Positions 14,807 through 25,878 of a DNA stretch of 50,425 nt are shown here, in pieces; the first letter of the stretch is position 1; each line of letters begins with the position of its first letter. The notes under the pieces were generated by a model that ran no database searches, was not told the DNA's origin, and saw only the letters and a list, made by a program, of their open reading frames with translations. Position numbers and translations under genes: made by a program. Source of the stretch: Pseudomonadales bacterium. Lineage in GTDB: Bacteria > Pseudomonadota > Gammaproteobacteria > Pseudomonadales > Pseudohongiellaceae. The DNA is taken from positions 1 through 50,425 of the forward strand of contig JAJEGU010000013.1 of the NCBI GenBank assembly GCA_022819645.1. Reading direction: 5' to 3'.

Positions 14807-15544
14807 TCACCGGGTACCGCCCTTCCCCACCAAAAAGGCCTCATTGGCCGCCAGATCCTCGCGAGTGTCGATCCCCGGGGGGAAACGTTCGCGGCTCACT
14901 CCCACATGGACCTTCACGCCGTGACTGAGAGCCCGCAATTGTTCGAGCCGTTCGCTGATTTCCAGTTCGGAGCGCGGCCAGCGGACAAAGCGGCGCAGGA
15001 AATCCACCCGGTAGGCGTAGACGCCGATATGCCGCAAGGCCAGGGAAGCGCCGTCATGGGGGATCGGAGCGCGGCTGAAATACAGCGCGAATCCCCGCTC
15101 GTCACGCACGATTTTCACCGCGTTGGGACCGGCGAATTCCCCAGGGTCGGTGATTTCCTCGCACAGCGTGGCGATACCGGCCCCGGCATGCCGCGAAAGA
15201 TTCCCGGCCACCTGATTGATGGCGCTTACCGGAATCAACGGCTCATCGCCCTGCACATTGACGACGATCTCCTCCCCGGCGAGCCCGAGCCGGGCGGCGG
15301 CCTCCTCGATACGGTCGGTGCCCGTGGCGTGGTCCGGGGAAGTCATGACCGCGGCAACGCCTGTGGCCTTCGCCAGTTCGGCGATGTCCGCATTATCCGT
15401 GGCGACGACGACCTCCCGCGCTTCGCTCGCCAGCGCGCGTTCCATGGTGTGTTGCAGCACCGGCTTGCCGGCAAGGTCGAGCAGCAGCTTGCCCGGCAGG
15501 CGGCTTGAGGCAAAACGGGCCGGGATGATGACGGTAAAACTCAC
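14807..15544 (-). CDS. kdsB: 3-deoxy-manno-octulosonate cytidylyltransferase (CMP-Kdo synthetase)
   Basis: KdsB activates Kdo with CTP, giving CMP-Kdo for the LPS inner core. The 245-residue enzyme begins with the nucleotide-binding FTVIIPARFASSRLPGK and includes VVVATDN, the NVQGDEPLI metal-binding motif, and RHIGVYAYR. The length matches the family. Its ATG overlaps the stop of the Trm112-like gene by 4 bp. Together with lpxK and msbA it forms an LPS cluster on one strand. Confidence 0.97.
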   Translation of the reverse strand: MSFTVIIPARFASSRLPGKLLLDLAGKPVLQHTMERALASEAREVVVATDNADIAELAKATGVAAVMTSPDHATGTDRIEEAAARLGLAGEEIVVNVQGDEPLIPVSAINQVAGNLSRHAGAGIATLCEEITDPGEFAGPNAVKIVRDERGFALYFSRAPIPHDGASLALRHIGVYAYRVDFLRRFVRWPRSELEISERLEQLRALSHGVKVHVGVSRERFPPGIDTREDLAANEAFLVGKGGTR

Positions 15545-15729
15545 CGCGCCTGTTCCCGCTCGTCAAAGCTCATTTCCCGGGCTTCGCCGGGAAGCATCAC
15601 CGGCACGCCATCGCGAATGGGATAGGCCAGGCCGTCGGCGAGGCAAAGCAGTTCATTGGCCTTGCGGTCGAGACGCAATTCGCCCTTGCACAGGGGGCAG
15701 ACGAGTATGGCGAGCAGATTCCGGTCCAT
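15541..15729 (-). CDS. ycaR: Trm112/YcaR family small protein
   Basis: This 62-residue protein starts MDRNLLAILVCPLCKGELRL and has the Trm112 layout: a CPLC zinc-knuckle half, the central YPIRDGVPVML and an acidic tail. In this copy only the CxxC pair and one more Cys (LLCLADG) are seen. Family members support methyltransferases in eukaryotes and archaea; the bacterial role is unclear. It lies between lpxK and kdsB (9-bp gap and 4-bp overlap), the same place as ycaR in enterics. Confidence 0.93.
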   Translation of the reverse strand: MDRNLLAILVCPLCKGELRLDRKANELLCLADGLAYPIRDGVPVMLPGEAREMSFDEREQAR

Positions 15730-15738
15730 AAGGTTGCG

Positions 15739-16773
15739 TCACGGTTTGCTGTGGCGGTTCGCTTCAAGGGAGTTGCCCAGCTTTTGCAGCAGGGCCTCGA
15801 TCAGTTCCCGGGGCAGTTTCATGTCGGCGCGCAATGCCCAGAAATTGTCCCTGGCGAACCCGCGGCATTTTACCGCATCCTTTTCGGTGATCACGACAGG
15901 TCGCTCCGGGTCGATTCCCCCACCGGCAAAATCTTCGGCGCGGAAGCGGTGATGATCGGGAAACTCGAATGGGACAAGGGGATTCGGCAGTTTTCGCATC
16001 AGCTCGAAAAAACGCGCCGGATTGCCGATGCCGCAGACGAGTTGCAGCGTTTCGCCCCCGGGAAAGGCCGATTCGTCAAAGGGCCGCTCTTCGCCGCTGC
16101 GCAGATGAACCAGGGTTTTGGGCTCCATGGCGACCCGATGCAGATGCGCTGGCGCATGGAATGCTCCATCGGGTTCGCCGTTGACGACCACCAAATCGGC
16201 TTCACCGAGACGCCGAACGGGCTCCCGCAAGGGGCCGGCGGGCAAGGTCAGGCCGTTGCCGAACCCGCGCTCTCCATCCACCACGATGATTTCCACATCG
16301 CGGTGCATGTGGTAATGCTGCAGGCCGTCATCGCTGAGCACGAGATCGACCTTGAAGTCGGCGAGCAGGCGTTCCAGCGCCCGGTTGCGGTCCGGGTCCA
16401 CCACCACGGGACAGCCGGTATTCGCGGCGATCAGCACGGGTTCATCGCCACATTCGGAGGGGTCGGAATCCGCCTGCGCCAGCCTGGGAAACGCGCCGCT
16501 ATTGGCGCCGTAGCCGCGGCTGATGACGCCGGGGGCGAAACCCCGCCGCCGGAATTCCCGGGCCAGGGCAATCAATAGCGCGGTCTTGCCCGTGCCTCCG
16601 AGGCTGATATTGCCCACCACGATCACCGGCGCCTCTCCCCGGGGCCGGGCGCGGGCCTGCTGCCGTCGCCGATGCCAGACTGCGGCTGCACGAAACAGCA
16701 GCGACAGCGGCCACAGCAGGTACAGCCATGGCCTGGGTTGGCGTTCGTACCAGGCGCGTTGCAGTGCTTTCAT
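15739..16773 (-). CDS. lpxK: Tetraacyldisaccharide 4'-kinase
   Basis: LpxK phosphorylates the 4' position of the lipid A disaccharide, the sixth step of lipid A synthesis, at the inner leaflet of the cytoplasmic membrane. The 344-residue protein has a hydrophobic N-terminal helix (WLYLLWPLSLLFRAAAVW) for membrane contact, then the P-loop VGNISLGGTGKTAL (Lys at about 63), RGYGANSG, the LSDDGLQHY motif with the catalytic Asp region, and VITEKDAVKC. It sits between msbA and ycaR, the standard order. Only a half-REP (16776-16795) separates its start from msbA. Confidence 0.97.
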   Translation of the reverse strand: MKALQRAWYERQPRPWLYLLWPLSLLFRAAAVWHRRRQQARARPRGEAPVIVVGNISLGGTGKTALLIALAREFRRRGFAPGVISRGYGANSGAFPRLAQADSDPSECGDEPVLIAANTGCPVVVDPDRNRALERLLADFKVDLVLSDDGLQHYHMHRDVEIIVVDGERGFGNGLTLPAGPLREPVRRLGEADLVVVNGEPDGAFHAPAHLHRVAMEPKTLVHLRSGEERPFDESAFPGGETLQLVCGIGNPARFFELMRKLPNPLVPFEFPDHHRFRAEDFAGGGIDPERPVVITEKDAVKCRGFARDNFWALRADMKLPRELIEALLQKLGNSLEANRHSKP

Positions 16774-16775
16774 AT

Positions 16776-16795
16776 GCGATTTCGCGCAGAATGAC
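16776..16795. repeat. Half REP-like unit between msbA and lpxK
   Basis: GCGATTTCGCGCAGAATGAC is one arm of the REP family seen elsewhere in the window. It lies 2 bases upstream of the lpxK start and 11 bases past the msbA stop. Confidence 0.6.
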
Positions 16796-16806
16796 GGGGT
16801 CTTCCG

Positions 16807-18585
<1,779 letters not shown>

Positions 18586-18605
18586 AGCGGCTTAATCTAG
18601 CACAG

Positions 18606-20942
18606 TTATCTTGGGCGGGACTGTACCTCGCGGAGAACACGACTGCGCCAGTAGCGGGGATGATCCCGGCGGAAACTGGCCATCCGTACCGGATTGCCAT
18701 TGCCGGGCAGGATAAAGCTCGTCATGCCGAGTTCGCTGGTATTGAGCAGATGGGGGGTAAAGAAGCCGGCGCGTTCGATGACCCGCCCGGCGGGATGGCC
18801 GAAGGCATTGCGGTAGCCCGCGGCGAATACGATGTAATCCGGGTCGATCATTTTCAGAAAGGGCCAGCTTGAGGAAGTATTGCTGCCATGATGGGCGGCC
18901 AGCAGCACATCGCTGCGCAGTTCCCGGCGGTATTCCGCGGCGAGTTCGCGCTCCACGCCGGCTTCGATATCGCCGGGCAACAGGACGCGAAAATCCCCCG
19001 CCCGAATCTGCAGGACACAGGAGTTGTTGTTGTCGGTATCACGGGGCGCGGCGGGATGGAGAAAGCGAAACTCCACCCCGTCCCAGCGCCAGTTGACGTA
19101 GTCCCGGCATGGCCAGGGAGCCACCGGAGACGCCGGCAGGTCAGAACTGCTGTAGACCCGGTCGATCGGCATGGCGGCGGCAATGGCGGCAAATCCACCG
19201 CTGTGGTCGTCGTCGGCATGGCTGATCACCACCGCGTCGAGACGGCGGACGGCCAGGGCGTCAAGCACCGGCAGGACGATACGGTCGCCCATGCTCGCAT
19301 CGGGGGAGAAACTCGCGCCGGTATCGTAGAGCAGCGCATGGCGCCGGGTCTCCACCAGCACCGCAAGCCCCTGGCCCACATCAAGCACATGCAACCGCAA
19401 CAGATCTTCCCGTCCTTTCCTGTCCGGCGCGAACAGCAGCGGCAGGAGCAGGATTCCCGCAATGCGCCGGGCGGGAAATCCCCGGGGCAACAACAGCAGC
19501 AGGCAGCCAAGGGCGGTCAATGCCAGACTCAGCGCATCGCTGGCCGGCGGCGCCACCAGGGCATAACTCGCAGCAAGCTCGGCCGCCCATTCCAGCCCGG
19601 CCAGCAGCCAGCGCAACAGCCATTGCGCCGCCGCGAACAGCAGTCCCGCCAGAGTTTCATCAAGCAACAGGCAACAAGCGGCGGTCAGGCACAGGGGAAC
19701 GATGACAAGGCCCACCAGCGGAATCGCGGCGAGATTGACCAGGGGGCCGAGCAGGCTCGCCTGCCCGGTCCAGAACAGCAGCGGCGCGAACAGGGCCAGG
19801 GCGACCGCCAGCTGGGGCTTGAGGCTGCGGCGCAACCAGCCGCCCATACCCGAACTTGCCCGCGCCGGCTGCTGGATCAGCAGCAGGGCGCCCACAGCCA
19901 GAAAGCTGAGCCAGAACCCCATGCCGAGAAATCCCAGGGGATTGAGGCTCAGCACCACCGCCATGGCCAGCAGAAAACGCAGGCTGACCGCCTGTCTCTG
20001 ATTGAACAGCGCGGTGAGCATGAGAACCGCCGCCATGACCAGTGCGCGCTGGGCGGGCAGGCCAAAGCCGCTGATGGCGGCATAACCCCCGGCGGCGACA
20101 AGGGCCGGCAACAGGGCGATTTTCTGGGCTGGCGCCAGCAGCAGGAGCGGAGTGCAACGCCGGGCCAGAGCCAGGGTCAGGCCCCAGGCGAGCAGGCAGA
20201 CCAGGCCGATATGCAGGCCGGAAATCACGAACAGGTGATTGGTGCCGGTGCGCTGGAACAATTCCCACTGGGCGTCGCTTAGTCCGCTGCTGTCGCCCAG
20301 CACCAGGGCGAGAATGATTCCCCGGGTGGCCGGGGCCGGGTTTTGCCGCAGAATCCCTTCCCGGATGGCGGCCCGCAGCGCCACCAGCGGGGCGCCGCGC
20401 CGCTCAGGCAGCTTTTCCACCCCGCCGCGCACATATCCCCGGGCGGCGACGCCGCGCTGGAACAGCCAGGCCTCGTAGTCGAACACGCCCGGATTGGCCA
20501 TGCCGCGGGGCCGATTGAGCCTGACCTCGAAGCGATAGGCCCTGCCCGCCTCGATGAACTCGGCGCCATAATGATTCAGCAATACCCTGCGCGGATGGAA
20601 ATCAAACCGGGATTCGGTGATCCGGAACAGAAACTGCTGATAATCGTCGTATCTTCGCGGCAGGCTATGCACGATGCCGCTTACCCGCATGTCCACGCCT
20701 TCGAGACCGGGGTCGATTTGCCTGTCGAGCCTCCCGCCGGCCCAGACCAGATGCCAGGCCAAACCCCAGAGCAGACAGGCAAGCAGCAGGCCCGGCCGTC
20801 GCAGGCGACCGCGCTGAAAGCCGGCGGCCAGGGCCAGCCCCGCCGCCGTCGCCAGCAGGACCTGACCGGCGCCCGCATCCGGATGCGGCGCCCAGGCCGC
20901 CAGCGCCAGCCCGGTGATATAGGCGATCAATCCCACCCGCAT
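18606..20942 (-). CDS. comEC: DNA uptake channel protein ComEC/Rec2
   Basis: ComEC is the inner-membrane channel for single-stranded DNA uptake in natural transformation. The 778-residue protein has the N-terminal DUF4131 domain (about 30-180), the multi-pass Competence domain (TNHLFVISGLHIGLV, LPAQRALVMAAVLMLTA, SLNPLGFLGMGFWLSF), and a C-terminal metallo-beta-lactamase-like domain from about residue 520 (HVLDVGQGLAVLV, ISHADDDHSGGF, LLAAHHGSNTSSS). The HxDxDH motif is intact. With comEA at 29676 it suggests the organism can take up DNA, although a complete type IV pilus set is not in view. It is upstream of msbA, the usual gammaproteobacterial arrangement. Confidence 0.96.
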   Translation of the reverse strand: MRVGLIAYITGLALAAWAPHPDAGAGQVLLATAAGLALAAGFQRGRLRRPGLLLACLLWGLAWHLVWAGGRLDRQIDPGLEGVDMRVSGIVHSLPRRYDDYQQFLFRITESRFDFHPRRVLLNHYGAEFIEAGRAYRFEVRLNRPRGMANPGVFDYEAWLFQRGVAARGYVRGGVEKLPERRGAPLVALRAAIREGILRQNPAPATRGIILALVLGDSSGLSDAQWELFQRTGTNHLFVISGLHIGLVCLLAWGLTLALARRCTPLLLLAPAQKIALLPALVAAGGYAAISGFGLPAQRALVMAAVLMLTALFNQRQAVSLRFLLAMAVVLSLNPLGFLGMGFWLSFLAVGALLLIQQPARASSGMGGWLRRSLKPQLAVALALFAPLLFWTGQASLLGPLVNLAAIPLVGLVIVPLCLTAACCLLLDETLAGLLFAAAQWLLRWLLAGLEWAAELAASYALVAPPASDALSLALTALGCLLLLLPRGFPARRIAGILLLPLLFAPDRKGREDLLRLHVLDVGQGLAVLVETRRHALLYDTGASFSPDASMGDRIVLPVLDALAVRRLDAVVISHADDDHSGGFAAIAAAMPIDRVYSSSDLPASPVAPWPCRDYVNWRWDGVEFRFLHPAAPRDTDNNNSCVLQIRAGDFRVLLPGDIEAGVERELAAEYRRELRSDVLLAAHHGSNTSSSWPFLKMIDPDYIVFAAGYRNAFGHPAGRVIERAGFFTPHLLNTSELGMTSFILPGNGNPVRMASFRRDHPRYWRSRVLREVQSRPR

Positions 20943-21018
20943 GATTCATTCCATCCCCGCAAGGAAAGGGATCAAACTATAGGAAGGAACCGGGGGTTTG
21001 GCGCGGTTTTGCGCGCAA

Positions 21019-22263
21019 TCATTCTGCCCGCAGGGCGACGGCGGGACGCACGGCGGCGGCTCGGCGGGCGGGATAGATCGTCGCCAGCAAGGACAGCAAC
21101 AGGACGCCGGCGCTTACCGTGACAACATCGCCCCATTGCAGTTGGGATGGCAGGAAGTCCATGGGATAGATATCGGGGTTGAGCAATTCCACGCCAAGGC
21201 GCGCTTCAACAAAACCAGCCAGATCTCCGATATAGAGCGAGCCCGGCACGCCGGCCGCCAGCCCAAGGCAGATGCCGGTAACACCGATGAGCGCGCCCTG
21301 CCAGAGGAATATGCGCATGATGGCGCCCGGCTCGGCGCCGAGCGCCCGCAACACGGCAATATCCGCCCGCTTGTCGCGCACGATCAGGATCAGGCTGACC
21401 ACCAGATTGAAAGCCGCCACCGCAATCAACAGCCAGAGCAGGAAGCTCACCAGGGCGCGGGAAAAGCGGATGTTTTCATACACCGCGCCAAACTCGCTGA
21501 TCCAGGTATCCCCCCGCACCGCATCCGGCAGGCCCGGCGCGATTTCCGCCAGGCGGCGCTCGGCTTCGAGCACATCGCCGACGCGCAGCCACAGCGCATT
21601 CCGGGGGCTGCGCAGTCGGAACAGCGCCTGGGCAGCCGGACGGTTGAGGAATACCAGGCCATCGTCGATTTGCCGGCTGCCCACGCGGAAAATCCCGCTG
21701 ACGGTAAAGCGGCGAAAGTTTGCCAGGGGCGTCAGGGGATTGATCGCCAGGGCCGGGGAATACAGATTGACCGGGTCGCCCAGACTGAGGTCAAGGTCTC
21801 TGGCCAGGGACTCCCCAAGCACCACTCCCCAGGGATTTGCCGCCAGCGCATCGAGCCCGCCTTCCAGCATGAAGCGCTCCATGGCGGAGTTTTCCGCTTC
21901 CCGCGCCGGATCGACGCCATTGGCCATGACGCCGCGATTGCCGGATTCCGTGGCGACAAGCGCCTGCATTTCGATCAGGGGGGAAACCGAAACGATTCCA
22001 TCCCGTCCGGCCAGTTCATCCCGCAGGGCGAGCCAGCTTTCCTCGGCCATCCCGCCCTCGGAGCGCAGGCTGATATGGGGCACGACGCCCAGCACGTTCC
22101 GCCGCATTTCCCGGTCAAAACCGTTCATGATGGAAAGCACCGTCAGCAGCAGGGCGATGCCGAGCGCGAGGCCCGCAATGGTGATGGCGGACATGAAGGA
22201 AACCAGCCCGCCGCCACGCCCGGCGCTGACATATCGCAGGGCGATAAAGCGCGGCAAGGCCAT
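21019..22263 (-). CDS. lolE: Lipoprotein-releasing ABC transporter permease LolE-type
   Basis: Together with LolC and LolD this protein extracts outer-membrane lipoproteins from the inner membrane and hands them to LolA. The 414-residue form begins MALPRFIALRYVSAGRGGG, with a first membrane helix (SAITIAGLALGIALLLTVLS), a large periplasmic domain, and three C-terminal helices of the FtsX type ending VRPAVALRAE. An upstream in-frame ATG at 22290 would add nine residues and overlap lolD; I prefer 22263. The assignment of E rather than C comes only from the gene order C-D-E. Confidence 0.9.
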   Translation of the reverse strand: MALPRFIALRYVSAGRGGGLVSFMSAITIAGLALGIALLLTVLSIMNGFDREMRRNVLGVVPHISLRSEGGMAEESWLALRDELAGRDGIVSVSPLIEMQALVATESGNRGVMANGVDPAREAENSAMERFMLEGGLDALAANPWGVVLGESLARDLDLSLGDPVNLYSPALAINPLTPLANFRRFTVSGIFRVGSRQIDDGLVFLNRPAAQALFRLRSPRNALWLRVGDVLEAERRLAEIAPGLPDAVRGDTWISEFGAVYENIRFSRALVSFLLWLLIAVAAFNLVVSLILIVRDKRADIAVLRALGAEPGAIMRIFLWQGALIGVTGICLGLAAGVPGSLYIGDLAGFVEARLGVELLNPDIYPMDFLPSQLQWGDVVTVSAGVLLLSLLATIYPARRAAAVRPAVALRAE

Positions 22264-22270
22264 GGCGCGA

Positions 22271-22963
22271 TCAGCCCCGGAGGTGGCCATCTTCCAGTAC
22301 CAATACCCGCTGCATGGAGGCTGCGAGTTCGCGGTCGTGGGTCACGGTGACAAAACTGGTGGCCAGGGATTCGTTCAGTTCGAGCATCAGGGCGCTGATT
22401 TCCAGCCCGGTGCGGTGATCGAGATTGCCCGTGGGCTCGTCGAGCAGGACGCAGCGCGGCTCTCCCACCAGGGCCCGGGCGATGGCGACCCGCTGGCGTT
22501 CGCCGCCGGACAGGGCCGACGGACGATGCCCGCCGCGTGGGCCAAGACCGACTCTTTCCAGCATCGCCGCAGCCCGCTCCCTCGCCGCCACGCGACCATC
22601 GCCGCGAATCAGCAAGGGCATCGCCACATTCTCCAGGGCGCTGAACTCGGCGAGCAGGTGGTGAAACTGGTAGACGAAACCCAGAAAACGGTTGCGCAAC
22701 ATGCCCCGTTCGCGCTCATTCAGCGCGCTCAGGTCGCGACCGCCTATGCGGACCCTGCCGCTGCTCGGCAGGTCGAGGCCGCCAAGCAGGTTGAGCAGGG
22801 TGGTCTTGCCGGAACCGGAACTGCCGATGACGGCGATGCGTTCGCCCGCCGCAACCGAAAGGGAAACGGCTTTCAGGGCTTCCACGCGCTGGGGGCCCTG
22901 CGCATAGGTCTTGCCCAGACCCTCGCAGTGGATGATGGCTTCGCCGCTGGCCCGCTGTCCCAT
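22271..22963 (-). CDS. lolD: Lipoprotein-releasing system ATP-binding protein LolD
   Basis: LolD powers lipoprotein release. The 230-residue protein has Walker [19 protein letters not shown]-loop [12 protein letters not shown], signature [16 protein letters not shown], Walker [12 protein letters not shown] and switch His VTHDREL. It sits 15 bp after lolC and 7 bp before lolE, so the three form an operon. The features match the MacB/LolD family; position between two Lol permeases makes LolD the clear choice. Confidence 0.96.
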   Translation of the reverse strand: MGQRASGEAIIHCEGLGKTYAQGPQRVEALKAVSLSVAAGERIAVIGSSGSGKTTLLNLLGGLDLPSSGRVRIGGRDLSALNERERGMLRNRFLGFVYQFHHLLAEFSALENVAMPLLIRGDGRVAARERAAAMLERVGLGPRGGHRPSALSGGERQRVAIARALVGEPRCVLLDEPTGNLDHRTGLEISALMLELNESLATSFVTVTHDRELAASMQRVLVLEDGHLRG

Positions 22964-22978
22964 GAGTTCACCGCATTG

Positions 22979-24214
22979 TCATTCGTAGCGCAGCACCGCG
23001 GCGGGCTGCACCCGACTGCCGCGCCAGGCGGGATACAGGGTGGCCAGCAGGCTGATCAGCAGGGCCGCGAGGCAGATGAGCAATACTTCCAGCGGCTCTA
23101 CCCGGGTCTGCAGATGCGACAGCAGATAGACCTCGTCCTGCCGGGGCAAGGCGTTAAGCCAGCGTTCCAGGGTCTGGCTGATGGCGGTGATATTGTGGCC
23201 AAGCAATGCGCCAAGCCCGGCGCCGGCCAGGGTTCCCGCCACGCCGGCCACCATGCCCTGGACGACGAAGACGCCGAGTATGCCGGAAGCGCCGGCGCCC
23301 ATGGTGCGCAGGATGGCGATATCGGCGCTCTTGTCCGCCACCACCATCACCAGGGTCGAGACGATATTGACCGCCCCCACCAGCACGATGACGAGAAGCA
23401 TGATGGTGGTGACGAGTTTTTCCATGGCCAGGGCATTGAACAGGCTCGCCTGCTCTTCCTGCCAGGTGAGAATTTCCAGCCCTGGCGTTTCCGCGAATGC
23501 TTCTTCGGCGATGCGCCGGGCGGCCATGACATCGGCGACCTTGAGCCGCAGCCTGAGCTTCGCGCCCGGGTCTTCGCGCAATACCTCCCCGGCCCCGGCA
23601 AGATGCAGCAGCACGATGTTGCTTTCCCCGTAGATGCCGAAATCTTCAAAGCCGCTGATGGCAAAGCCCCGGCTGCCATCAAGCGAGCGATTGAGCAGGG
23701 CGGCCAGGGAAACGAGCGAAACTTCCTCGCCGGGATAGCTGCCCAGCCGGGCCCCAAGCCGGGCGCTGAGGAGCATGGCGTCCGGGGATTTGGCCATGGC
23801 GGCAAAGCGTTCGGCGTCCGCCGCTTCCGCCACGTCGAGCACATCGGCTTCCCGCTCCGGCAAGACCCCGCGCAGGCGCACGAACACATCCTCGCCCTGG
23901 AAGCGCAGCACCGCCTCGCCTTCCACAAAAGGCGCGCTCGCAAGGATTTCAGGATGCTCCCGGGCCGTTTCTTCCAGGGCCCGCCAATCCAGCTCGCCTT
24001 CGCTGGCGGAAATCGTCACATGGGGCACGGCCTTGAGCGCCTCGCCCCGCAATACGCCGATCGAACCATTCATCACCGACAGCGCCACAATGAGGATCAT
24101 CACGCCAAGGGCGATGCCGAGCATCGACATGAGGGTAACGAAGGACAGCAGCAGATTGCCCCGGCGCGCCACCGAATAGCGCAGGCCGACAAACAGTGGA
24201 AACAATCCTCGCAT
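22979..24214 (-). CDS. lolC: Lipoprotein-releasing ABC transporter permease LolC-type
   Basis: The 411-residue permease starts MRGLFPLFVGLRYSVARRGN, followed by a first membrane helix (TLMSMLGIALGVMILIVALS), a periplasmic domain of about 200 residues and three C-terminal helices (IMLLVIVLVGAVNIVSTLV onward) ending RVQPAAVLRYE. It forms a heterodimer with LolE. The frame is open upstream into the recombinase-like gene's region, but the ATG at 24214 fits the family start. It shares the fold and ends of LolE but clearly differs in sequence. Confidence 0.93.
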   Translation of the reverse strand: MRGLFPLFVGLRYSVARRGNLLLSFVTLMSMLGIALGVMILIVALSVMNGSIGVLRGEALKAVPHVTISASEGELDWRALEETAREHPEILASAPFVEGEAVLRFQGEDVFVRLRGVLPEREADVLDVAEAADAERFAAMAKSPDAMLLSARLGARLGSYPGEEVSLVSLAALLNRSLDGSRGFAISGFEDFGIYGESNIVLLHLAGAGEVLREDPGAKLRLRLKVADVMAARRIAEEAFAETPGLEILTWQEEQASLFNALAMEKLVTTIMLLVIVLVGAVNIVSTLVMVVADKSADIAILRTMGAGASGILGVFVVQGMVAGVAGTLAGAGLGALLGHNITAISQTLERWLNALPRQDEVYLLSHLQTRVEPLEVLLICLAALLISLLATLYPAWRGSRVQPAAVLRYE

Positions 24215-24246
24215 GGGTCGGTTTTCCGTTGGCTTCCGCGGGGGTT

Positions 24247-24927
24247 TCAGGAGTTTTCGGCTTCGCGTTGCAATACCCGCTGGACGGTCTTGAAGCTGAT
24301 GGGCGTTGCCGGCGTACTGACCTTTTCGGCGATAATGCGCAACGACCAGCCGATCTCGCGCAGGTAGACGATGCGGCGGATCATGTTCTGCTCCATGGGG
24401 TTTTCGATCAGGCGTCCGCTCTCGTGGACCATGTAACCGAAGGGGCGGTTGCCGCCGAGATACCTGCCTTTCCTTCTCTGGCCGGCCTTGATATTGCGAA
24501 TTCTTTCGGCGCCCCGGCGATGATCGATGGAAGCCAGCGACTCCAGCAGGCGGTCGAGCGGCAGCAGGCATTCTTCTTTGGTCACTTCGCTGTCCAGGGA
24601 AGCGACATACAGATGAATTCGCCGGCGACGCAGCAGTTTGAGCATCTCGCTGACTTCGCCGGTGGAACCGAACATCCGCTCAAGTGACTGGCAAACGATG
24701 ATATCGCCGCGTTTGAGCTTCTCAAGCAGGCGTCCTGATTCGCGCCGCTCAGCGAATGCCACCGACCATTTGCCGCCAAGGTCGCTGAAAATCTCCTCGA
24801 TTTCCCAGCCCTGTTTGCGGCAATAACGCTTGATGTTTCGTTGCTGGGCTTTCTGCCGCTTTTCCAGTTCCCCGGCGGGAAACTTCATTTCCGCAGCGGA
24901 ATAGGCAAAGTACCCGAATACCGCCAT
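24247..24927 (-). CDS. Serine-recombinase-like protein with altered catalytic residues
   Basis: The 226-residue protein resembles small serine recombinases (resolvase/invertase fold) over residues 1-130, then has a RIRNIKAGQRRKGRYLGGNRPFGYM segment split over the linker and a C-terminal helix-turn-helix-like tail (ISFKTVQRVLQRE). Aligned to gamma-delta resolvase, S10 is kept in GYFAYS, but the usual Arg at 8 is Ala; the LDRLGRS motif is LERMFGS, so the Asp is Glu and the second Arg is Gly. Those changes argue against normal strand exchange. The start may be the ATG at 24927 or 24930. It lies 32 bp upstream of lolC on the same strand, with no IS ends around it, so it may be a domesticated gene of unknown role. 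Confidence 0.75.
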   Translation of the reverse strand: MAVFGYFAYSAAEMKFPAGELEKRQKAQQRNIKRYCRKQGWEIEEIFSDLGGKWSVAFAERRESGRLLEKLKRGDIIVCQSLERMFGSTGEVSEMLKLLRRRRIHLYVASLDSEVTKEECLLPLDRLLESLASIDHRRGAERIRNIKAGQRRKGRYLGGNRPFGYMVHESGRLIENPMEQNMIRRIVYLREIGWSLRIIAEKVSTPATPISFKTVQRVLQREAENS

Positions 24928-25060
24928 CATCGCCCCCGGCGCAGTCCAGAGCTTTCCGTGCCCCCGCGTGTACAAGGTTACTGGCGGATATTGTAGTCAG
25001 TTGGGAGGTGAATTTGAATAGCTTCGATTAGGCCGGGCCGCGCGGGTGGGAGGCAGTACA

Positions 25061-25642
25061 TCAGCGGCGGGTGGCGGTGAGGATGGTTACGGGTTCTACC
25101 GGGACGTCGCCGAAGCCTCGGGGGTGGGTGTGGGTTTCCACCGCGGCGATGGCGTCCACCACGTCCATGCCTTCAATGACCGCGCCGAATACCGCATAGC
25201 CGAATCCTTGCCGGGTTTCCGCGGTGTGATTGAGGAAGTCGTTGTCGCTGTGGTTGATGAAAAACTGGCTGGTGGCGCTGTTGATGTCGCTGGTGCGCGC
25301 CATGGCGATGGTGCCGCGATCATTGGGGACATCGGCCCTGGCCTCATTGACGATGGGGTCGTAGGTGGATTTCTGCACCATGTCCGCGTCGAAGCCGCCG
25401 CCCTGGATCATGAATCCGGAAATGACCCGATGGAAAATCAGTCCGTCGAAGTATTCGTTGTCCACATATCGCAGGAAGTTCTCCACGGACACCGGCGCCC
25501 GATCCGGCCACAATTCGATCACAATGGTTCCCAGGCTGGTTTCCATGACCACCACAGGATTGTTTTCGGCTTCCTGGGCCGAGGCGAAAGAGGCGAAGCC
25601 GAGGGTCAGTCCGAGCAGAAGGGAAGCAAGCAGGGATCGCAT
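25061..25642 (-). CDS. ppiA: Periplasmic peptidyl-prolyl cis-trans isomerase, cyclophilin type
   Basis: This enzyme speeds proline isomerisation in folding exported proteins. The 193-residue precursor has a signal peptide (MRSLLASLLLGLTLGFASF, cleavage after ASA near residue 22), followed by a cyclophilin domain: IVIELWPDRAPVSVENFL, FHRVISGFMIQGGGF with the catalytic Arg (HRVI), and SATSQFFINHSDND. The ATG at 25642 is chosen because it begins the signal peptide. It lies on the same strand as, and downstream of, tRNA-Asn. Confidence 0.93.
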   Translation of the reverse strand: MRSLLASLLLGLTLGFASFASAQEAENNPVVVMETSLGTIVIELWPDRAPVSVENFLRYVDNEYFDGLIFHRVISGFMIQGGGFDADMVQKSTYDPIVNEARADVPNDRGTIAMARTSDINSATSQFFINHSDNDFLNHTAETRQGFGYAVFGAVIEGMDVVDAIAAVETHTHPRGFGDVPVEPVTILTATRR

Positions 25643-25725
25643 GATCGTACTCCGGAATTGTCGTTCCGCCGGCGCTTCGAGGTGACCGCGACGCCGGCGG
25701 GCAGGGTTCAGACGACTGGAAAAAC

Positions 25726-25800
25726 TGGCTGCCCAACCTGGACTCGAACCAGGAACCAAGTGATTAACAGTCACCTACTCTACCATTGAGCTATTGGGCA
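25726..25800 (-). tRNA. tRNA-Asn (GTT)
   Basis: On the minus strand the acceptor stem TGCCCAA pairs with TTGGGCA, discriminator G, and CCA is encoded at 25728-25726. The anticodon loop is CTGTTAA (GTT) and the T-arm reads CTGGTTCGAGTCCAG. All arms pair well. Confidence 0.96.
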
Positions 25801-25878
25801 ATTCCGGGGCTCCCCCGGAAGCGGCGTATACTAATTCCAATTCCCGCAAGCGTCAATCGCCGGGAAGCCGACATCCCC

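Noticed and set aside
21272-24367. A 1031-residue open frame on the plus strand opposite lolC-lolD-lolE
   Set aside because: It lies opposite three well-identified genes, has Arg/Ala/Ser-rich low-complexity sequence and no known motif. Long antisense frames are common in GC-rich genes.
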